A stretch of DNA of 38,170 nt from positions 1 to 38,170 of the forward strand of contig JABDGP010000031.1 in assembly GCA_013285945.1 (NCBI GenBank), given 5' to 3'. Shown piece after piece: positions 16,185 through 23,358 of this stretch; within the stretch, counting starts at the first letter, position 1, and each line of letters begins with the position of its first letter. Origin of the DNA: Bacteroidota bacterium (GTDB lineage Bacteria; Bacteroidota; Bacteroidia; Cytophagales; Cyclobacteriaceae). The notes under the pieces are model-generated. The model did no database searches and had not been told where the DNA came from. It saw only the letters and a program-made list of their open reading frames with translations. The translations under genes were made by a program, and so were the position numbers.

Positions 16185-18170
16185 ATGGAAAAAAATACCA
16201 AATCTAAATTTCAACTCCGGCTATCGATCGGCAATAAGATTTTTGGCGGATTTACTATCCTCATCGTTTTATTCGCGATCAATGCTATCATTATTTTTTT
16301 TACAGTCAATACTATCGACACCAAAGTAGCGCTCTCTTCCCAAGTTGTTAACCCATCAAAGGACGCCATCAATGAGTTAGTTACCCTAGTGCACCGGTCG
16401 AGGATGCTGATCACCAACTGGGTGTTTTTGCAAACAAATGACGATGATAAGAAAGCATTGCGCCAGATTATTTCAAGTGATTATCCGCTGGTAAAGGAGA
16501 AGATTGTGAAATTGATGAAAAACTGGGATGCCGATAGCTCTTCATCAACATTCAAAAAAGACAGCTCACAACGTGTGATGATGCACAAAGCCTTTGGCAA
16601 GTATGATTCTCTGCTGAAAAGTGCGACTGATAACATCATCAATACTTTGCGCAGTTTTGATGATTACGAAGATCCGTCCACCAAATTGCTTGCCGGCGAT
16701 TTCATTGATCAGGTAGTAATCCCTGAATCAAACAAAATCAACAACATCCTGTCATTGATCAAAAAGAAACAGGAAGAGCTGGCCGAAAGCACTACCGCTA
16801 CTTTGGTCGAATCCACCGGTAAACTCCGGACAATTACTATCGTTTTGGGGCTGGCAATTATTGGTATCGGATTCTTGAGCGCCTTCTTCCTGGTACGTAC
16901 CATTACCCGCCCGATTAATTACATTAAAGATGTAGTAGTAAAACTGGGCAGAGGTGAATTGGTTGAAGATAAGAAAACGAAATTCAGCAACGATGAAATC
17001 GGGGAGATGGCCAAAGCCACCGATAGCTTGGTTACTGGTCTGAAAGCCACCACTGTTTTTGCCGAAAATATTGGAAACGGAAAATACGATTCGCAATTCG
17101 CGCCTTTAAGTGATCACGATGTTCTGGGTAATGCTTTGCTAAACATGCGTGGCAACCTGGCCCGTGTTGCAGAAGATGACAAGAAAAGAAACTGGACAAC
17201 AGAAGGCTTGGCCAAGTTTGGTGAAATTTTGCGCAGCAACAACAGCGATGTGCAAAAGTTGACAGATGAAATTATCGGCAATCTGGTGAGGTATCTGAAA
17301 GCCAATCAGGGTGCTTTATACATTATTGACGATAGTAGCGAAAATGAAGACCAGACAATGTCGATGGTTTCTTGCTATGCTTGGGACAAGAAGAAGTTTG
17401 TCAATCAAAAAGTGCATTTGGGCGAAGGATTGACAGGACAGGCGTGGCAGGAGGGAGACACCATTTATCTTACCGATATTCCTTCCAACTACATTCGCAT
17501 CACGTCAGGCTTGGGAGACGCTAACCCCAATGCCATTCTCATTATGCCACTGAAGGTAAACGAACAAATATTCGGTGTGGTAGAACTTGCTTCGTTTGGA
17601 TCATTCAAGGATTTTGAAATAGAATTTGTAAGAAGGATTGCCGAAAGTATTGCCTCTACTATTTCTTCTGTTAAAGTAAATGCACGAACTCAACGACTGT
17701 TAGGTGAATCGCAGCAGATGACTGAAGAAATGCGTGCTCAGGAAGAAGAGATGCGCCAAAACATGGAAGAGTTGCAGGCTACTCAGGAAGAGATGCAACG
17801 CAGCCAGTTAGAGTCGGCGGGTATGATGGAAGTCATCAACAACACAACGGCGCTTGGTGATTTTGATTCTGAAGGGAACATTCTAACGGCCAATTCGAAT
17901 TACCTGAAAATTTTTGGGTACGCTCTCGACGAAATCAAAGGTGAAAACCACAAGATGTTTGTGCAGCGTGATGAACGTAGCAGCGAGGCCTACCGGAAGT
18001 TCTGGAAAGAGTTGGAGAATGGTAAGCCCCAACGCGGAGAGTTCAAACGAGTTACAAAATCGGGAAAAGAAGTTTGGATTTTTGGCCAGTATAGCCCTAT
18101 TGTTAATAAGGACGGAAACGTAGTTAAGGTTACCGAAATTGTAATAGATATTACCCGTTACAAAAGCTGA
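16185..18170 (+). CDS. Membrane sensor: periplasmic helical domain, HAMP, GAF, coiled coil, PAS; no output domain
   Basis: 661 residues. The first membrane helix is at about 20-41, followed by a periplasmic helical domain to about 212, a second membrane helix at about 217-237 and a HAMP domain at about 238-290 (RPINYIKDVV...NDEIGEMAKATDSL). A GAF domain spans about 345-505 (LKANQGALYIIDD, VHLGEGLTGQAWQEG), a Glu/Gln-rich coiled coil about 508-545 (EEEMRQNMEELQATQEEM), and a PAS/PAC domain about 548-661 (NHKMFVQRDERSSEAYRKFW, KSGKEVWIFGQYSPI). That PAS type is familiar from chemoreceptors. The chain ends directly after PAS. No histidine kinase, GGDEF, EAL or MCP signalling domain is present, and a strong terminator follows, so no partner kinase is in the operon. 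Confidence 0.9.
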   Translation: MEKNTKSKFQLRLSIGNKIFGGFTILIVLFAINAIIIFFTVNTIDTKVALSSQVVNPSKDAINELVTLVHRSRMLITNWVFLQTNDDDKKALRQIISSDYPLVKEKIVKLMKNWDADSSSSTFKKDSSQRVMMHKAFGKYDSLLKSATDNIINTLRSFDDYEDPSTKLLAGDFIDQVVIPESNKINNILSLIKKKQEELAESTTATLVESTGKLRTITIVLGLAIIGIGFLSAFFLVRTITRPINYIKDVVVKLGRGELVEDKKTKFSNDEIGEMAKATDSLVTGLKATTVFAENIGNGKYDSQFAPLSDHDVLGNALLNMRGNLARVAEDDKKRNWTTEGLAKFGEILRSNNSDVQKLTDEIIGNLVRYLKANQGALYIIDDSSENEDQTMSMVSCYAWDKKKFVNQKVHLGEGLTGQAWQEGDTIYLTDIPSNYIRITSGLGDANPNAILIMPLKVNEQIFGVVELASFGSFKDFEIEFVRRIAESIASTISSVKVNARTQRLLGESQQMTEEMRAQEEEMRQNMEELQATQEEMQRSQLESAGMMEVINNTTALGDFDSEGNILTANSNYLKIFGYALDEIKGENHKMFVQRDERSSEAYRKFWKELENGKPQRGEFKRVTKSGKEVWIFGQYSPIVNKDGNVVKVTEIVIDITRYKS

Positions 18171-18198
18171 TTGAGCCTAATCAAGAAGGCTATAAAGC

Positions 18199-18227
18199 AA
18201 AAAAACCCTCCGCCTGAGGGTTTTTTT
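18199..18227 (+). terminator. Intrinsic terminator after the YfiR-sensor operon
   Basis: Perfect 12-bp stem AAAAAAACCCTC (18199-18210) and GAGGGTTTTTTT (18216-18227) around the loop cgcct, ending in seven T residues. It begins 28 nt after the sensor stop. The A-rich left side also makes it functional on the minus strand, where it could end msrA transcripts. Confidence 0.9.
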
Positions 18228-18346
18228 GTTACCTAAACCTAAACCTATGAGAGAATTACTCTACTTGGACTTACCAACGTGTAATCGGTTTATAGGTTAC
18301 TAAAAATTTTAAAGAATGGCTTGTTTTGGTTGCAGACGGTCAACCT

Positions 18347-18967
18347 TTACTTTTTCAGCTTTTCCGGAAAGTATTTTTTGAACTTGTCCACTTTGGGGCG
18401 AATCACATATTGGCAGTAGGGCTGATTTTGATTTAGCGCGAAATAATTTTGATGGTAATCCTCAGCAGGATAGAAATTTATCAACGGACTGATTTCAGTT
18501 ACGATAGGACTTTTGAAAGCGTGTGACGATGTGAGTTGTTTCTTGTATTGCAAGGCAATTTTTTTTTGCTCTTCGTCGTTGTAGAAAATCACGGACCGAT
18601 ATTGCGTGCCCTCATCCGCACCCTGACGATTAAGAGTTGTGGGGTCGTGGGTGTTCCAAAACACTTCCAGCAAATCTTCGAACGAAACAATTTTAGGATC
18701 GTATGTTATCTGAGTCACTTCTGCATGCCCGGTAACGCCGGTACAAACCAGCTTGTAGTCTGGATTTGGAACTTTACCTCCAGAGTACCCGGACACCACC
18801 TTCGTTACGCCATTCACACTAAGAAAGACGGCCTCCGTACACCAGAAACATCCAGCCCCGAAAGTCACCGTTTTCAAATCAGAAGATTCCATAGGTTTTG
18901 CGTTTTGCCCAAAGCATTGCACGGTCACCAACCCTACAATGACAGTAGCCTTTATTAGATTTTTCAT
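18347..18967 (-). CDS. msrA: Exported peptide-methionine (S)-S-oxide reductase
   Basis: 206-residue MsrA, which repairs oxidised methionine. The catalytic motif GCFWC is at residues 39-43 (Cys40 nucleophile), with GYSGGKVPNPDY, HAEVTQITYDP and HDPTTLNRQGADEGTQYRS all conserved. A C-terminal Cys in QPYCQYVIRPK is the likely resolving residue. An N-terminal hydrophobic segment (MKNLIKATVIVGLVTVQCFG) looks like a signal peptide, so the enzyme should act in the periplasm. ATG at 18967. It is 100 nt downstream of the lipoprotein gene on the same strand. The 18228-18346 stretch beyond its stop has only short AACCTA-like repeats. Confidence 0.95.
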   Translation of the reverse strand: MKNLIKATVIVGLVTVQCFGQNAKPMESSDLKTVTFGAGCFWCTEAVFLSVNGVTKVVSGYSGGKVPNPDYKLVCTGVTGHAEVTQITYDPKIVSFEDLLEVFWNTHDPTTLNRQGADEGTQYRSVIFYNDEEQKKIALQYKKQLTSSHAFKSPIVTEISPLINFYPAEDYHQNYFALNQNQPYCQYVIRPKVDKFKKYFPEKLKK

Positions 18968-19048
18968 AGCTTATATTACAAGACAATTTACGCAAAAATG
19001 GTTCTTGCGGATGCCTGCAATTTGTCGGCTGGAGAACAAAAGGGGGTT

Positions 19049-19084
19049 AGTGCCGGCTATAAACCAATTAGTACTGGCTATAAA
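19049..19084. repeat. 21-bp imperfect tandem duplication at the lipoprotein gene's 3' end
   Basis: AGTGCCGGCTATAAA (19049-19063) and AGTACTGGCTATAAA (19070-19084) differ at two positions and are offset by 21 bp, exactly seven codons. The second copy codes for the final residues FYSQY and overlaps the stop codon; the first lies just beyond it, keeping the frame and a second in-frame stop. Confidence 0.6.
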
Positions 19085-20177
19085 ACGATTTTAACTGCTG
19101 ACCCAAATTGTTTTGCAAGTTGCGAATCGATTGATTGAACAGGTCCTGGTCGTTAGGCCAGGTTTCCTTGCGCTGCACGTAATTGGCAGCATTTCCACTC
19201 AATGCCCGACCATCTCCCTGATACGTTGCCCAATCAGAGGTCCAGTTTACAGGGCCTTCGATACTCAGATTTTGCAAAACGGAGTTATTACCTGCATCGG
19301 TGATCGTCACATTGGCGTTACTATTCGCTGATATTGTCTTATGAAAATAGGTGACTTGAGCCGCTACCATTTGCGTTATGTCCATCATCTTTCCATCGGG
19401 GCCTTTTTGTTGTCCTGTAACTATCTGGCGTGATACATTTTCGGATTGGGTAGTGATGTTTGGGCGGCCCGATTGCTGATATCCGTTGAAAATTATTCTA
19501 AGGTATTGCTGTGGAGGCACAGTATCTTTTTGAGAGGTGGGTTTAAACGAAAGAAACAAACGTTGAACAGAGCTGATCACGGGTTGTAAAGTTCCGTAGT
19601 TGAACCTGGAGTTGTTGATTTCTTCGTACGCCACTCTGAGTGTAGCCTTAAACTCAGCTTGGTTCATCATTTCAATAGATTCCTTATAGCCTTGATTAAA
19701 ATCGTTGGCATCCTTAAAATCAAAATAAGCCTGCTTGTAGTCGCCCCTGGTGTTTTTCATCATCTCATTAATGCCCTCGTTATAGGCTTCGTCAGCAGCT
19801 TTAGTTTTGGCATCAGCCAATTCCTTGAAGCGTGTTTGAGGATTGGTGATCACCTTCATAGCGCCCAGAGAGGTCTTAATCTGATCGTTGATAAAATTGA
19901 TCTTATTATACCCGTCGACAGCATTGCGCCACTTTTTCGGATCATCCGCTTTGATGCCGTTTTGAATCCCTGTATCGATATAATCTATGGCCAGAGGATA
20001 TGCCTGTGTGAGGACTTGTGTCGCTTTTTTGTTACCCGGATTTTCGCGCAAGCGTTTCACAGATTCCAATACAGCATCATAATAGTCACCTTGTTTCAAG
20101 GCTCCTTTTCCTGATACACAGGCGTTCAATATAAATCCTATTGCCAGTAGGAGAAGAGTATTCTTAAATGCTTTCAT
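19068..20177 (-). CDS. Lipoprotein of unknown function with an N-terminal TPR-like helical region
   Basis: 369 residues; not recognised as a named family. A signal peptide leads to a probable lipidated Cys20 (FILNACVSG). Residues 21 to about 190 look all-helical, with TPR-like spacing (GDYYDAVLESVKRLRENPGNKKATQVL; YKQAYFDFKDANDFNQGYKESIEMM). From about 200 on it changes to a mixed beta-type sequence (QYLRIIFNGYQQSG, AAQVTYFHKTIS, NVTITDAGNNSVLQNLSIEGPV). No acidic stretch follows the Cys, so surface export by the Bacteroidota lipoprotein signal is not indicated. It sits upstream of msrA on the same strand. A scaffold or envelope-assembly role would be a guess. A near-consensus -7 box TATATTGG lies at 20205-20212. 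Confidence 0.8.
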   Translation of the reverse strand: MKAFKNTLLLLAIGFILNACVSGKGALKQGDYYDAVLESVKRLRENPGNKKATQVLTQAYPLAIDYIDTGIQNGIKADDPKKWRNAVDGYNKINFINDQIKTSLGAMKVITNPQTRFKELADAKTKAADEAYNEGINEMMKNTRGDYKQAYFDFKDANDFNQGYKESIEMMNQAEFKATLRVAYEEINNSRFNYGTLQPVISSVQRLFLSFKPTSQKDTVPPQQYLRIIFNGYQQSGRPNITTQSENVSRQIVTGQQKGPDGKMMDITQMVAAQVTYFHKTISANSNANVTITDAGNNSVLQNLSIEGPVNWTSDWATYQGDGRALSGNAANYVQRKETWPNDQDLFNQSIRNLQNNLGQQLKSFYSQY

Positions 20178-20230
20178 AGGTTAAGTTATGCCAATTTAAT
20201 GTTGCCAATATAAACACAGGCGCTTTGGAT

Positions 20231-20292
20231 AAAAAATGACTGTAGGAATATTATTAGTAATGGCCTTATATGCCTATAGTAATAAGCTACAG
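20231..20292 (-). terminator. Probable terminator downstream of the glucan locus
   Basis: An imperfect long hairpin: ctgtag (20240-20245) with ctacag (20287-20292), ttatta (20251-20256) with taataa (20280-20285), ggc (20262-20264) with gcc (20272-20274). On the minus strand it is followed by six T residues (20236-20231). It starts 30 nt after the esterase stop codon. The stem is interrupted and AT-rich, so strength is uncertain. Confidence 0.45.
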
Positions 20293-20321
20293 TTTTGGTT
20301 CAGGAATGGAATGGTGCTTGA

Positions 20322-21536
20322 CTATTTGGTTCCGAACAAATCGATTAGAATATCGGCAATCAGATTGCGCCAATTGCCCCAGCTATGCCCCTCATTGACT
20401 TCGCGGTAATGGTATTCGCAACTGCTCGCTGCCAGGATATCTTTCATCTTGCGACTTTCTTTGCTCGTATCGTTGATAAGCCCCGAAGTCATTGATACTT
20501 TCATTTTTGGATTGGCGGGATTGGAGCAAAGCTGATATATCTGAGGTTTTGTCCAGAAGGCGGGAGACTGAATGCCAGCCATCCCGAAGACATCAGGTCG
20601 CGCAAACGCGAAATAAGTGGATGTCAACCCGCCCATAGAGGTACCCATAATGGCGCGTTGTGATGGATCAGGAATGACTGGATAGTTTTTTTCGATTTGC
20701 GGGATTAATTCCTTTATAAAAAAGTCGAGGTAAGCATTATTCATTGCCAGCTCTTGCATGCGCTTATTGTTCGAACGGTTTACAGGTTCTCGGTGATCTA
20801 TAAAAACAGCAGCAATCGGTTTTATTTTCTTTTCGGCAATTAAGTTGTCGAGCACCGTGACCATGTTGCCAAGTTGTGGGAGAAGGTATTCGTAGCCATC
20901 GGTTACATAAACCGCGGGGATTTTGTCCATCTTTTCATAACCATAGGGCAAGTAAACATTGTAAGTAACCTGATAACCTAAGATCTTGCTGTTGATAAGA
21001 ATATCATGCTTCAGAGTTCCGTGCGAGATATCGTTGTGGGTTATTTGCTCGGGGCTTTCCTTCCAAAGGGGCATACGAAGTTCTGAATTGGGGCTACCGC
21101 CACCTACGCCACTCCATTGCTGGTAAGGGTTTTCAGGATCCAGGATATAATCCGAGCCATTCAACACGATTTTGTAATCGAGACGCGCATCTTTGGGGAA
21201 AGCCGATTTCAACATCCAGATATTGGTGTTGGGTATTTGTACTCCTTTGTTTTGGAAAGCCTTGTCGTAACCCCAGCCATTAAAATCACCTGACCATGAA
21301 ACGGACTTAGCTTCGCCTTGATAAAGGAAGGCCACAGAATCTTCTACGACGAATGGGATTTGGTTTTGCTTACGCAATGCGGCAAACCATTTTTCAATTT
21401 CAGAAGCACGCTGAGCTGAATCTGAAATGATTGAATATTGCCGTAACTGGCTAATTGTATTTTTGAACGAGGAATAATCCTGGCCAACGGACTTCAGCGA
21501 AATGAATAATAGACAGATTAACAATCTTGTTTTCAT
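20322..21536 (-). CDS. Secreted esterase-D/Fes-like hydrolase with N-terminal CBM48-like domain
   Basis: 404 residues from the ATG at 21536 (MKTRLLICLLFISLKSVGQ, a good signal peptide; upstream codons overlap the VOC gene and are unlikely). Residues about 60-155 resemble an E-set/CBM48 module (SWSGDFNGWGYD...YKIVLNGSDYILDPENPYQQW), as in starch-active enzymes and in enterochelin esterase. The remainder is an alpha/beta hydrolase of the esterase D group: nucleophile Ser in IMGTSMGGLTS and a C-terminal His in VNEGHSWGNW. Its position at the end of a LacI-GH31-transporter locus suggests a carbohydrate ester substrate rather than a siderophore, but this is inferred from context only. Confidence 0.85.
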   Translation of the reverse strand: MKTRLLICLLFISLKSVGQDYSSFKNTISQLRQYSIISDSAQRASEIEKWFAALRKQNQIPFVVEDSVAFLYQGEAKSVSWSGDFNGWGYDKAFQNKGVQIPNTNIWMLKSAFPKDARLDYKIVLNGSDYILDPENPYQQWSGVGGGSPNSELRMPLWKESPEQITHNDISHGTLKHDILINSKILGYQVTYNVYLPYGYEKMDKIPAVYVTDGYEYLLPQLGNMVTVLDNLIAEKKIKPIAAVFIDHREPVNRSNNKRMQELAMNNAYLDFFIKELIPQIEKNYPVIPDPSQRAIMGTSMGGLTSTYFAFARPDVFGMAGIQSPAFWTKPQIYQLCSNPANPKMKVSMTSGLINDTSKESRKMKDILAASSCEYHYREVNEGHSWGNWRNLIADILIDLFGTK

Positions 21537-21552
21537 GCGGTAAATCGGAGAG

Positions 21553-21945
21553 CTACTTTTGTTGAGGTATTGAATGAAGTGCAATTCTATTTCCTTCGGT
21601 ATCTATGAACACGGCCATGTGTCCGTATTCAGGCGATATTTGTGTTTTTGGTATTACAATTTTTCCGCCCGCATTTTCGATCTTGTCTAATACGTTTTGA
21701 ACATCGGGGTTGCCATTCAGATAAACCAAAGGACCTTCAGTTGTGGAGCATTTGTAAAACTGAGTATTGTAAACCAAGGCTCCACCTACGCCCATCGGGG
21801 ATTCAAGCGGGAACATCCGCATCTTGATTTGAGGTGTATCCAGCGGTATCATTTTCATCGCAAATATTTGCTCGTAGAAAGCTTGTGCGCGATTCAAATC
21901 CAGTGTGGGGATTTCGAACCAGCTGATGGCATTTTGGAAATTCAT
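21553..21945 (-). CDS. VOC (glyoxalase/bleomycin-resistance fold) family protein
   Basis: 130 residues of vicinal-oxygen-chelate fold: NAISWFEIPTLDLNRAQAFYEQIFAMKM at the start and PEYGHMAVFIDTEGNRIALHS at the end are the two canonical half-motifs. VOC proteins include glyoxalases, dioxygenases and many of unknown function. It lies between the MFS transporter (36 nt) and the esterase (16 nt), probably in the same transcript. No specific substrate can be stated; its role in a sugar locus is unclear. Confidence 0.9.
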   Translation of the reverse strand: MNFQNAISWFEIPTLDLNRAQAFYEQIFAMKMIPLDTPQIKMRMFPLESPMGVGGALVYNTQFYKCSTTEGPLVYLNGNPDVQNVLDKIENAGGKIVIPKTQISPEYGHMAVFIDTEGNRIALHSIPQQK

Positions 21946-21981
21946 AACTGTCTAAATTTCCAATGAAGATAGGAATATTTT

Positions 21982-23331
21982 CTAGCGAGTCAGAGCGACA
22001 GGGTCATCTTTGTCTTCTACAAACCGTACGCAAATGGCAGCAATAAGAAGAAATACACCAGCCATCACCAAACTGTAAATGGCATGTGAATGATAAACAT
22101 ACTTTACTATTGGCCCGCCAATTACTCCATTGACAATCTGCGGAAGTGTAATGAAAAAATTAAATACACCCATATAAATTCCCATTTTGTTGGACGGGAT
22201 AGCGCCAGCCAAAATAGCGTAAGGCATTGCAAGAATACTGGCCCAAGCCATACCCACACCGATCATTGAAAAAATCAGGGTATTGGGATCGTGAATAAAA
22301 TAAATTGAGATTAACCCCAGTCCTCCAGCTACCAATGAAATGCTGTGCGTCAGCTTTCGTCCGATTTTTGCCGCAATAAATGGCAGCATTAAAGCATATA
22401 TAGCTGATACGCCATTGTAAACACCGAAGATAATTCCCACCCAATTGCCTGCTTCATTGAATCTTACCGATGAGTGGTCATCAAATGAAAGGCCATATAC
22501 ATGCGAGGCAACAGCCGGTGTAGTAAATACCCACATTGAGAAAAGAGCAAACCACGAGAAAAACTGTACCAACCCGAGTTGCTTCATGGTTTTGGGCATG
22601 CCAGCAAAATCAGAAATGATCTGGCTCAGTCCTTTTTTGCCCTTGGAGGATTCGGATTTTAAATACTCTGTGTCAGGAGGAAATTCTTTGGTGGTCACCA
22701 CTGTCCATAAAATGGCTATAAGGAATGTAACAGCGCCGATGTAAAAGGAGAGCGTTACGTTGTAAGGCACTTCGCCTGCGCTGGAAGCAACCTTGCTCAC
22801 GTTAAACCATTCGGCAAAAATGTAGGGCAGCCATGAGCCAAGTACGGCTCCAAGGCCTATCAAAAAAGTTTGAATGGAAAAGCCGAGCGTGCGTTGATCA
22901 ACGGGAAGCAAATCTGCTACCAAAGCTCGAAAAGGTTCCATTGCTATATTGAATGAGGCATCCATCACCATCAAAATCCCCGCACCTATATATAGCGGTG
23001 GCAATATGCTTGCGAGGGCAACTGCATTGGGCATGAGCATGAGTGCAGCAGACGCGAGAATTGATCCCGCCAAAAAATAAGGTCTTCTTCTGCCCAGGGA
23101 AGTCCAGGTGCGGTCGCTGTAATAGCCGATGATTGGTTGTATGATCATTCCCGTTAAGGGTGCAGCAAGCCAGAACCAGCTTAAATGTTCTACATCGGCA
23201 CCAAAAGTGGTGAGTATGCGAGATGCGTTTCCGTTTTGCAAGGCGAATCCGAACTGGATACCGAAAAAACCAAAACTCATATTCCAGATTTGCCAGAAGT
23301 TGAGTTTGGGCCTTTGTATAGTAGAAGTCAT
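21982..23331 (-). CDS. MFS transporter of the SLC45/sucrose-maltose type
   Basis: 449 residues with about 12 hydrophobic segments. The loop DRTWTSLGRRRPYFLAGS carries the RxGRRRP motif of SLC45 and plant sucrose transporters, which are proton-coupled disaccharide importers. The N-terminal FWQIWNMSFGFFGIQFGFALQNGNASRI is the standard start of bacterial maltose/sucrose homologues in Bacteroidota. It follows GH31 after 27 nt. Together with the cytoplasmic GH31 enzyme this suggests import of a small alpha-glucoside followed by internal cleavage. Substrate specificity is inferred from neighbours. Confidence 0.9.
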   Translation of the reverse strand: MTSTIQRPKLNFWQIWNMSFGFFGIQFGFALQNGNASRILTTFGADVEHLSWFWLAAPLTGMIIQPIIGYYSDRTWTSLGRRRPYFLAGSILASAALMLMPNAVALASILPPLYIGAGILMVMDASFNIAMEPFRALVADLLPVDQRTLGFSIQTFLIGLGAVLGSWLPYIFAEWFNVSKVASSAGEVPYNVTLSFYIGAVTFLIAILWTVVTTKEFPPDTEYLKSESSKGKKGLSQIISDFAGMPKTMKQLGLVQFFSWFALFSMWVFTTPAVASHVYGLSFDDHSSVRFNEAGNWVGIIFGVYNGVSAIYALMLPFIAAKIGRKLTHSISLVAGGLGLISIYFIHDPNTLIFSMIGVGMAWASILAMPYAILAGAIPSNKMGIYMGVFNFFITLPQIVNGVIGGPIVKYVYHSHAIYSLVMAGVFLLIAAICVRFVEDKDDPVALTR

Positions 23332-23358
23332 AAACCGAAGGTTTTTTAATGGAATATA

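Noticed and set aside
18232-18303. Short CCTAAA repeats and an 18-codon frame (MRELLYLDLPTCNRFIGY) after the sensor terminator
   Set aside because: Only two to three repeat units, and the frame lies downstream of a strong terminator without its own promoter; nothing distinguishes it from chance.
18536-18958. A 140-codon open frame antisense to msrA
   Set aside because: Fully antisense to the strongly conserved msrA; the translation has no recognisable features.
19659-20114. A 151-codon open frame antisense to the lipoprotein gene
   Set aside because: It is entirely antisense to a gene with a clear signal peptide and helical repeats; long antisense frames are expected here from codon bias.
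20236-20409. A 57-codon plus-strand frame beginning MTVGILLVMALYAY
   Set aside because: The hydrophobic start is attractive, but two thirds of the frame is antisense to the 3' end of the esterase gene, its start overlaps a likely minus-strand terminator, and no promoter is visible.
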